This document shows, one piece after another, positions 56,621 to 64,000 of a stretch of 64,000 nt of DNA. Position 1 is the first letter of the stretch. Every line of letters begins with the position of its first letter. This DNA comes from Macrocystis pyrifera. Lineage: Eukaryota > Sar > Phaeophyceae > Laminariales > Laminariaceae. The position numbers and the translations under genes are program-made. The notes below the pieces were generated by a model. That model did no database searches, was not told the origin of the DNA, and was given only the letters and a program-made list of their open reading frames with translations. Where the stretch lies: the NCBI GenBank assembly GCA_031763025.1, contig JASSKH010000003.1, forward strand, positions 5,260,718 to 5,324,717. The letters run 5' to 3'.

Positions 56621-56694
56621 TGTACACGATAGCATGCATGGCCGTAGTATGTATATATACATATACATTCAACAGAAACAGAAGAACGAAACAC
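54901..56694 (-). CDS. LINE reverse transcriptase ORF (5'-truncated)
   Basis: 597 open codons; only residues from about 26 on (56620 down) are LINE, the first 25 come from flanking repeat. RT motifs: [11 protein letters not shown] near 43-53, [14 protein letters not shown] 82-95, motif [13 protein letters not shown] 116-127, motif [18 protein letters not shown] 175-191, motif C YADD 239-242, then [10 protein letters not shown] and FLYLGGII. The C-terminal part has [20 protein letters not shown] and a Gly/Arg-rich end. No RNase H is seen. The domain is intact, but without its 5' part the copy is not autonomous. The clade is not assigned. A broken relative lies at 8686-9279. Confidence 0.92.
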   Translation of the reverse strand: MFRSSVSVECICIYTYYGHACYRVQQWKDAIIKTLHKKKDRTDCNNYRGISLVAHAGKVLLKIVASRLSSYCETEHILPEEQCGFRPARSTVDMLFVVRRLQQLGRQKKIPLYMCFIDLQKAYDSVDRELLWEVLTRLGVPTKMLTIIRNFHEGMRARVRADDGEHSDWFNVTQGLRQGCVLSPLLFNVFFAAAIHIVLVRFSKDECIVRDLVHLEEDRVVGKEEPLACVQRAVWGMLYADDAGIVSKSAEGLARMMTVIVTVFEAVGLTVSEKKTETMLLRTPDQTFTTSPLAIEAAGQKYKQTTQFLYLGGIIHENADLSFEIERRIRLMRACLKRYGPELYDRTNAPLSLKVRTLKAEVIETLLYGCVTWTLNADHFAKLRSAHHEVLLRVIGFQRRLRTDHTTLSYAKALRITRCESIETTIRKRRLFFAGAVVRQHEGRLPSRLMFGTIAGGGSPKPGGQPKTWPRAIAEDLRVFKASEGSTEDSPLVFGVGTALWPTAAKQTGKWYRGILEAAEQFMGRWHEAEAKLSRQRRASAAGSVRGNGGRGNSRRGRGNTVQVYRGRGGNRRSRRETAVEESSRETADRVARYQAD

Positions 56695-57018
56695 ACGAAT
56701 GTGTGATGCAACGCAAATACATGTTAATATCCTACCCTGCAGTTTTTGTTGTGTGTGTTCTTCACATTATGATTAATTAAATCGTTCTTCTACTCGTCGA
56801 CATGCAGCAAGCCTAGTGTCCGTGTTGTAGTACCTGGGGGTGAAGTACACTATTTTCGACCTTGAAAACTGCGGAAATGACTGTTTGTGCACCGTTTCGA
56901 TAGTGTCGTTCCCATTTTTTTTGCTGACAACAACATTAATTTTTCAGGTGGTGGTCTCACGACGAGTGACGTGGTGTGAGGGGGAGATGGAGCACAAATC
57001 TGTGTTTGAGGCTTGCGG
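56650..57018 (-). repeat. Segment S, copy 2
   Basis: Same sequence and orientation as 53951-54312. Bounded by the 29-bp direct repeat tgtacacgatagcatgcatg... (56621-56649 and 57019-57047). S plus the 29 bp form a tandem duplication whose first copy is split by the LINE. Confidence 0.8.
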
Positions 57019-57047
57019 TGTACACGATAGCATGCATGGCCGTAGTA

Positions 57048-58285
57048 GTGTGTCATATGACCATACACTCTCGTATCCCTAAAATGCCGGGACGGAGCAC
57101 GTGAGGTTTTCACCGATCAGGCAGACATTGCGTGCATCAAGTGCGAAGCGCCGTAAGGTGTTCGGCGAGTTGCATGGAGGGTTTGGGGGGGCAACTGGGG
57201 CACTTACAGAACTGGCAGAATTTTGAGAGTATGTACAGCGAGACTAATGAGTCTTATATGCTCTGGATACTCCATACCAGGTTGTGGGTGCCTGGTATTT
57301 AGGATGTTTGTATGCGGACACTGTTAAGTATAGTACTCGGGGTTCTGAGCTGTGCTCATGCTCCCAGTACTCTCCATATCTCGGCCTTCGGTGCTGCTCA
57401 TACTACCATTAGACCTCGCAGTCGTGAAAACAGGTGAACGCGTTTGCGAGACAGTCATCGATTTACCACTGCCATCACGGGGCCTTCGCCGCGTGCACTC
57501 CACGGCACACTAGATAGATGTAAACAATGTTTGGGTGACACCACCTACCTACCCCAGTCTAGTAGGCAATGCGGAGCACAAGACAACAACGGAGTATATA
57601 TGGGTAGCCAACTGGCACTCGATACTCTGGGTGTACTCGGAGTATAAAATATACTGAGAGCATCTGGGCACAGACCCATCATTATCTTCCTCTCTATACC
57701 CGACGCGCCCATCCGATGGGTGGTTTTGGTATTCCATTCGCAGACGCCGCGAGTGAAGCTCAAAGCTTTTCAACACAATAACAACAACACAATTAATACC
57801 ATTTAAAAATAGTTCGGATCAACAGTCAGTTCGACAAGAATTAAACCCATCAATCACACGCACCGTATTGTTGTCGAGGTGCTGCTGGTGGTGGTGGGCC
57901 AGGAGACAGACTTCTTACGTGTCTTAACACGCTGAATGGGGAATTCGCTCGAAGCTCTTTCCTCCAGTCACGATAATAAGTTGATTGGGGTCGAATGGAG
58001 AGTGGCCGATATAGCTTGGGGTTTGCGGGTGGGAGGGGCGCAGAACATCCTTTCAGCACCCCGATCTCCGTTTCCTGGTACGTATTTCCAGACTGCAACC
58101 TCGTGGCACCTCCTACCCGTTCGCACGAAGCCCGGTACTTATTATGTGGTGTGTTGGACGCAGATTCCTGTGGTTCAAGATACGTATATACTTCGTGTGC
58201 AAATTCACAAAATTGGGCTCTCACAATGAATGTATCGTCGTACGTGCGAATATCCTGCGTAGGCTGAGAATATGAGGTCCAGGTT
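57048..58285. other. No recognisable gene
   Basis: Open frames at 57545-57776 and 57850-58311 (minus) overlap plus-strand frames and show no family features. Several gtatactcc/tactctgg-type short repeats occur at 57240-57660. Confidence 0.4.
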
Positions 58286-58524
58286 ATGCTCGTATGGACT
58301 TTTTCTTGCATAAAATTGATTAGCGGAAAGCGCGAGAGCGTGAGTTAGCTGTACATTCGATGAAAATCGACGAGCAGTGGGAATGCTGAACCCTATGCGC
58401 GATAAAAACTAAAGGCACGTACCGGGGGGGAGAAGGGACGACACCTGTGACCACGGCTTGTCCAGAAGATCGTCGAGGGTAAAACCTCCTACCAGTGGGC
58501 TGGAAAGTAAAAGTGATGAAAAAA

Positions 58525-58556
<32 letters not shown>
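58286..58556 (+). repeat. tRNA-derived SINE copy 5, 5'-truncated
   Basis: Begins inside the body at atgctcgtatggacttttt (tRNA head missing), then follows copy 3 almost exactly (ttagctgtacattcgatg, aaaactaaaggcacgtacc), with a longer (AT)n tail at 58528-58556. Confidence 0.85.
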
Positions 58557-58559
<3 letters not shown>

Positions 58560-58984
58560 ACGTTCGCAAGTATACGGTTTCACGTTAGAGAATATACATG
58601 ATGTTGGTAGGGTTGTGTGTATAAAACGGAAGAGGTCAACTGATTTTGTATCCGTTTTCGGCCGGGCCTCTTTAGAATATCTTGCTTGGAAACGGAGTTG
58701 GGTCGAATAAGCTTGCCGGCTGCCCGAGGGGACGAACCAATCTGGCTTTAGTCGGTCTGCAATACATACTTGATGCATGCTGTATATTATTCATTGTACA
58801 CACATTTTTTAAGTGCGATATGTATAATAGACTGCCTCATAAATATAATAATATGATACAAAAAATAAAGCCTCCGCCATTCCTTTCCGATTTCTGGTTG
58901 ACAATGACCATTTCGGTGAAACCGCCGTGCGGTTGGATCGGATGAACCGGGTGCGATTCAAAAACTACGCAGCAGTAGTACAAT

Positions 58985-59115
58985 ACAATACTAACTTGTA
59001 AAATTCCGTACAAATGGAATATAGACGAGACGTATTACGCAGCTTGCAAAGTTGAGTATTAACTATTTAATCAGTCGAACTCACAGCTGACGTATTTCAT
59101 AAATTTATAAAATTC
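58985..59115 (+). repeat. Segment shared with the Foldback right arm
   Basis: gacgagacgtattacgcagc, ttgcaaagttgagtattaac and gaactcacagctgacgtatt match 35190-35300 inverted. Either a Foldback fragment or a separate repeat captured by it. Confidence 0.7.
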
Positions 59116-59194
59116 ATATTGTGATTCATCCGATGTATACCATGAACCATAATTTAGAATCTATTCGTACGTGTTTATTTATCAATCTTCGCTT

Positions 59195-59512
59195 TTTCAC
59201 TTTCCAGCCTAACTCGTATTCATGCATAGGAGGTTTTTACCCTCAGCGATCTTCTCGACAAGCCGTGGTGATCACAGGAGGTACATAGGTGTGTTTAGGT
59301 GTCGTCCCTTATTCTCCCCCCCGGTACATGCCTTTTTCTTTTTTTGTCGTGCATACGTAGGGTTCAGCATTCCCACTGCTGTTAATCAATAATAATAGTC
59401 CACTTTCATCTAATGTAGCTAGCTGACGCTCTCGCGCTTTCGGCCAGTCATTTTCTTCAAGCTAGAAAAAGTCCCGACGAGCGTGCACTCGGTGAGACTC
59501 GATCCCACAGAG
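59195..59512 (-). repeat. tRNA-derived SINE copy 6 (inverted)
   Basis: Minus strand: B-box-like gggatcgagtctcaccgag (59488-59506), gtcgggactttttctagc, gcgagagcgtcagctagc, gtgggaatgctgaacccta, and tttccagcc end at 59197. It carries a replacement of about 20 bp (gttaatcaataataatagt) at 59385-59405 and lacks the (AT)n tail. Confidence 0.75.
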
Positions 59513-59904
59513 CAGCAGCAGCAGCGGCAGCAGCAGCAGCAAGCACACGAGGCCAGGGTCAGCGTCGCTGTACGCTCGTCTTGTTGGTCTAACCCTTGGA
59601 CTCTTTGTACACGTGCTCGATTTTTGTTGTGTGTTTTCTGGTTCCCCAACTCACAATATATTATAAGGCGAAAAACATTTGTTCAACAGAGAGAGCTTCT
59701 CGTAGCAGGTGCCACCACTGCTACTGCTGTACGACATCTTCAACAGAGCTTCTAGAATTTCCTGCCTCCCCGTCCCCTCGTCGGTTGGAGGGTATAGGGC
59801 TGACTTGAGACCACAACCCGAACGTTGGACAGGAGGCACACACTCTGCCTACTATTAATAATACGGGTAGAAGAGTTGAGGTCGATGTCAACGACACGTT
59901 CGTA
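59513..59904. other. No gene; CAG repeat at 59510-59540
   Basis: A short CAG tract, then unassigned sequence with a TATTAATA-like palindrome at 59852-59860. Confidence 0.4.
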
Positions 59905-60151
59905 ATATGTTTTGTTTTTTCCTGAAATTTCGGCATTTTCACGAAATTCAGCGACGACGGTTGAATCTTGTCGAGTACGTGCCTCACTCACTCAGTTGGC
60001 TCGCGAAATAATCGTCCGCCCGGCACAGAATCGTCACTATAGCAACAGCGCTCACGGAAACCATCCGTGCGGTGGTCCCATCTCATCGGCCTGACTCGTA
60101 GAGGTGCCCATGCCTTGGGGAGTGAAATCCATCACCAACTCGTCACACTTG

Positions 60152-60173
60152 TTTTTTTTTTTTTTTTTTTTTT
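60152..60173 (+). repeat. Homopolymer T22
   Basis: Run of 22 T. The inverted paralogue at 51942-51953 has A12 at the same place, so the run expanded here. Confidence 0.9.
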
Positions 60174-60207
60174 AATCCTCCGGCGGATTGGTAAAAATAA
60201 AGCTTAA

Positions 60208-60295
60208 CCCTTTTAGGACTGCAGTCCTGTTTGGGGACAAACCACTCTAATTTCAAGTAATTTGTCCCCAAAACGGGTCTACGGTTCTAAAAGAG
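60208..60295. repeat. MITE-C copy 4 with perfect TTAA duplication
   Basis: 88 bp, cccttttaggactgcagtcc ... cgggtctacggttctaaaagag, inner ggggacaaaccact / agtaatttgtcccc. TTAA on both sides (60204-60207, 60296-60299). The paralogue at 51907 shows one TTAA and no insert. Confidence 0.9.
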
Positions 60296-61644
60296 TTAAG
60301 CTCACCACACTTCCACGTTCCCAATTTCGTGTCGTGTGTCAATTTAGCCCAATTGGGCTCGTTGACCCGTCCTGACCCCCGAGAGGAGCAGGTGCGGTGG
60401 AGATATAGCCACCCGGGAGAGTCATCTCCCCCGGGTAGTGTGGGACTTGCGCGAGCTCACCCACTAACAAAACCCAAGGCTAGGCCTTCCCGCCGGACTC
60501 GGTCCAGCTACGGTCCACCCTACCCGTTGGGACGCCCAACGAGACAAAGCCACAGATATTGCCAAGCTCAGTCGGTCGACCACCTCGGTGCGGCCACCTT
60601 GTGAACTCGGCCACGAGAGCCCAGAAAGCTTTTGCGCCTTTTGCGTTCGGCCATGACTTGCGAATGGCCTTGGTAACGACCCTTGTCAGCCTTGTGCGCT
60701 CACGAGTGGTGGCAAAGCTCGAGCGGTGGTGTTGCCCGATCATCTACAGCTTCGTACCTAAATTTCCTGAAAAGCCTTCAAAACTTCAGGACGTTATTTT
60801 TCGAGGTTGGAGTTTTTCGTCTCTTCCCAAAAAAAAAAAACGGGACCATACCGAAACTTCGGGAAAAAAAAAACTGGAAAACCCCGAGACACACGACTGC
60901 TGTACTCGCGATCTCAACGACACACGTTTGAATACATTTCGTTTTTTCCCGCAATTTGGCGTTTTCATGAAATTCAGCGACGGTTGAATCTTGTCGAGTA
61001 CGTGCCTCACTCAGTTGGCTCGCGAAAAAAAATCGTCCGCCCGGCACAGAACCGTCACTACAGCAGCTAGATACCCTCGCGGAAACCATCCGTGCGGTGG
61101 TCCCATGTCATCGGCCTGACTCATAGGCAGGTGTTGGTGCCTTGGGGAGTGGCATCCATCGCCGACTGGTCACACTACAACGCCCAACGAGACAAAGTTC
61201 TCAGCTATTATTGCCCTCACCGAGCTCAGTCGGTCGACCACCTCGGTGCGGTCACCTTGTGAACTCGGTCACGAGAGCCCAGAAAAGCTACGGTATTGCG
61301 CCTTCTGCGTTCGGCCATTACTTGCGAGTGACCTTGGCAACGACCCTTATCAGCCTTGTGATCTCGCGAGTGGTGGCAAAGCTCGAGCGGTGGTGGTGCC
61401 CGTTCCTCTACAACATTGTACCTAAATTTCCTGAAGAGCCTTCCAAACTTCACGACGTCATTTTTCGGGGGTGGAGTTTTTCGTCTTTTCCCGAAAAAAA
61501 TCGAGAAAATACTATTGCATGATTAATAAAAAAAACTGAAAAAACGCTCCTTTTTAAGATCGACCCTAAGATCGACCGTTACTCAGAACTTGAAAAACAA
61601 AAAACGTCATGACAGGAGCCACCACTACTATTAATATTAACATT

Positions 61645-61757
61645 ACTAGGACCATAGTTAATAGGAGCAAATGTTGTTATTAAAAATATGTAAATATGTA
61701 CCTGGTAGGTTTTTGTGTGTACCGTAAGTCCTGTTTACCATATGGTCTCCCGTTGTA
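61645..61757. repeat. MITE-B-like degenerate copy
   Basis: aggaccatagttaatagga ... atgtaaatatgtacc ... gtcctgtttaccatatggtc-tcccgt: same TIR and core order as MITE-B copies 1 and 2, but the outer ends are eroded. Confidence 0.5.
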
Positions 61758-62080
61758 GTAACTAACTTCTGTTGTACGACATCTACAGCAGAGCTTCTTC
61801 TGCTGCTTCTCCCTTCCCCTATCAGTGAGTAGGAAGGTGAGCCTGACAATACCATGCATACCACCTGCAGCATGTCTTAGGTATATACCAGGTACGTACG
61901 TGTATAAAGGATATAAACCACTGAGATGAGCTACTCAGCCAGCCGCTGCCCAAAGGTACTCCTTGTGTTCGTTTACCAACAGTAAACCACGCTGCGCTGA
62001 CTAAGTAGCTCAGTGGTTTAACTTTTATAAACAAACAAGGGACACGGCCCGAACGTTGCTGTTGACAGACACATGATTTT
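61758..62080. other. No feature seen
   Basis: Unassigned. A pair ccactgagatgagctactcag / gtagctcagtggttta at 61918-62018 forms a loose inverted repeat. Confidence 0.35.
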
Positions 62081-63762
62081 GAGGGCCATTCCTAACGAAC
62101 AAAAAAAATAACGATTCATGAGATTTTTTGTCTTGACAGTTGAATCAATCGTGATATTTTTTGTCGTGAATCATGACGAAAAAAAACAATCGACTCATGA
62201 CGCCATTTTTTTTAGATTTTCCCTAACAAAAACGAACTCACGATTCGTGACTTCTGTTGTGTCTCGATGTACGCCTGATCAAGGTACTACGCAACCCAAG
62301 CGGACTAACGGGAAACGGGACCCGAAGGCCGGTTGTTGTTGTTGTTTTCTTCACATTAAGGGTAGAATCGAAATCGAAAATCGAATTGATAATAAACAAG
62401 GGGCTGATTGGTCCCTGCTCAAAACATGTTCCCCATTGTTTTTTAGGTTCCGAAAAAATGAACGATTTACAACCCAATGCCAAAATCAAAAAATTGACGG
62501 CTGGGAATCGAAAAGAAAATCGAAAGCACGAACAGCAACAATTCAGCTCGTCCTACTGGTCAGCGCAGCCACGTCTAAATATCACATCAGGACCGCCGTA
62601 CACAGCATCCAACCCACAGCTCGCACGGCAACACAGCCGCACAGACCCCCCGTAAACAGCCAGCAGGCGAACCACAACATCGGCCCCGACGTTCTCGGGT
62701 CTTTGTTTCCCGGCATTTGAACCAGAGCGAACATAGTTTGAGGAAAATTTAGGATGATACCCTCGAGAACGAGGTCGGAAGTTCGTTCTCAGTATAATTT
62801 CAAGTTTGATCTCGGGGCGTCAACGTTGGACGCGCCACCACCTTCTTCATGGGAGGCCCAACGACCTCCCAAAATCGAATTGCCGTCGCGTTTGCCTGCT
62901 TGTGTGGTGGATCTGCGTTGCCGAACGCTAGATCGCCGGCATGTGTGCACAGATGCGAACGGCCTACTAGGTTGTGCTCTCCGTTGCTTTTCGCCTGGAC
63001 TTCTATTTTCATTTTTCGATTATGTTTGGACACCTCGGCAATTTCTTATCGAATTCGAAATTAATTCAATTTTCGATTTTCGATTTCGATTATGTTTGGA
63101 CACACCCTAAACCGTTATTTCTACCCATCGACATGCAGCACAACCAGTCAGTGTCCGTGCCGATTCTTCAATCCTACAGCAGAAGAGATACAAGTTCCGT
63201 GGTCACAAAGCTACGCCACAGAGGAGATACTACGTTGCCACGTACACAGTGAGCAGTGCAATGCCATGTCATCATACTGGATACGACAGGCACGACATAC
63301 ACCGGTGTGGGGGCTTGGCAGACTCTCTGCTTCTCTCGTATGCCGCTTGTGGACAACGGGTGGCTACCCAAAGACACCGCTGGGCACGGGCTAACGAGCA
63401 CGTTGTGGCCTCCAAATTTTGAGGATGAGGAGCCACACAGCTCGAAAACAAAAGCCATAAGGACTGAGAATGTCACAGGCCAGGACGGGCAGATGGCCTA
63501 CGCGATGAAATCTCGCGGACCGGGCTTGGCCGACTGTCGGTGAGATTGGAATCTCGCAAGCCGTGCCTCACTCGCGAGAGTTGGCTCCACCCGCAAAAAT
63601 CGTTGGGTTTGAAATATCGGGAGTTTTTTATTTGAAATATCACGAAATCCTGACGTTTTTCGGCTTTTTTCGTTAGAACTGAAATGTCATGGATCGTGAC
63701 CTTTTGTCATGCCAAAAAGTCAGGAACCGTGATTTCTTTTCGGTTCGTTAGGAACGGCCCTG
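62081..63762. mobile_element. hAT-like TIR element, 1.68 kb, no transposase
   Basis: Left end gagggccattcctaacgaac and right end (inverted) cagggccgttcctaacgaac are about 90% identical over 20 bp. Just inside each end are several subterminal atcacg(g/a)ttc-tgac / cgattcatga motifs (62112-62255, 63640-63740). CAGGG ends and subterminal repeats fit hAT elements; no 8-bp target duplication is visible and no transposase frame is present. Confidence 0.55.
63105..63300 (-). repeat. LINE 3'-tail relic inside the hAT-like element
   Basis: Inverted family signature: ccatcgacatgcagcacaac, agtgtccgtgccgattcttc, ccgtggtcacaaagctacgcc, and gatacgacaggcacgacata, which also occurs (inverted or direct) at 2330-2350 and 2580-2610. 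It resembles the 2311 copy more than the 54-kb LINE, so it is an older subfamily. Confidence 0.6.
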
Positions 63763-64000
63763 GGTACTCGTAGAGTTGGGTTTCATTAGGTAGAACTCAA
63801 AGAACGAAAACCGTCATGATATTTTACAGTTCTGTTTTTTTTAACCATGGCCCAGCCATATTCTTACACACCACGTTTCCGCACCTAGCTCGGCCAACTC
63901 TCAGCGACATACAACCGCACCAGCACGATAACTTTCGTTAGTGTGTGCGTGCACAGAGCCCGCCTGGACTGGCATTGGTGCCGTGTGCGTTGAGCGCAGT
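63763..64000. other. No feature seen
   Basis: Unassigned right edge of the window. Confidence 0.4.

Larger units (their letters stand above)
59905..61510 (+). repeat. Two-copy tandem duplication, about 1 kb unit
   Basis: Unit 1 (59905-60935) and unit 2 (60936-61510) share gcgacggttgaatcttgtcg, gtacgtgcctcactca, gaaaccatccgtgcggtgg, ccttggggagtg, caacgagacaaag, ctcagtcggtcgaccacctc, gtggcaaagctcgagcggtg and cctaaatttcctgaa. Unit 1 additionally holds a T22 run, MITE-C copy 4 and the block related to 51715-51955. Open frames inside are repeated but not conserved as proteins. Confidence 0.8.

Overview
The window looks like nuclear DNA of a brown alga (Phaeophyceae) or a close stramenopile relative. 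The key evidence is one minus-strand gene at 30.5-31.9 kb that encodes a tandem array of Cys4/His repeats with the spacing C-x4-C-x16-C-x2-H. That is the EsV-1-7 motif, known mainly from brown algae (IMMEDIATE UPRIGHT family) and first named from a phaeovirus. The rest is almost entirely transposable elements, satellites and their wreckage, with no bacterial operon structure. The species cannot be named from sequence alone.

Layout. 0-8.7 kb: relics of LINE 3' tails, two MITE families and a tRNA-derived SINE. 8.7-19.0 kb: a nested stack. A 5'-truncated LINE is split by a 6.8-kb Ty1/copia element (278-bp LTRs, TSD GCTAC) and again by a 2.3-kb 5'-truncated Ty3/gypsy-like element (TSD ATAG). 20.9-26.2 kb: three tandem units of about 2.2 kb; the second carries an (AGT)n tract of about 548 bp where the first has only a few triplets. 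26.4-29.3 kb: a Gln-rich ORF, possibly part of a spliced gene, then a telomere-like tract inside CCATGG-rich DNA. 30.5-31.9 kb: the EsV-1-7 gene, with one frameshift. 32.9-36.3 kb: a Foldback-like element with long inverted arms built of degenerate AATTGTCCGGACAATT-type subrepeats. 36.6-40.5 kb: a 277-bp satellite-like family in both orientations. 43.8-54 kb: SINEs, a decayed second copia element (45-49.4 kb), a degenerate minisatellite interrupted by an 830-bp TIR element. 53.5-57 kb: LINE tails and a LINE with an open reverse transcriptase frame. 58-64 kb: more SINEs, a 1-kb tandem duplication, a piggyBac-type MITE and a hAT-like TIR element.

The only convincing host gene is the EsV-1-7 gene. 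The most useful new observations are the Foldback-like element, a TTAA MITE family with a paralogous empty site, a TA MITE family with a candidate excision footprint, the AGT expansion inside one unit of a tandem array, and a gypsy-like insertion that is 5'-truncated yet has target duplications. All calls come from reading the sequence; no searches were run.
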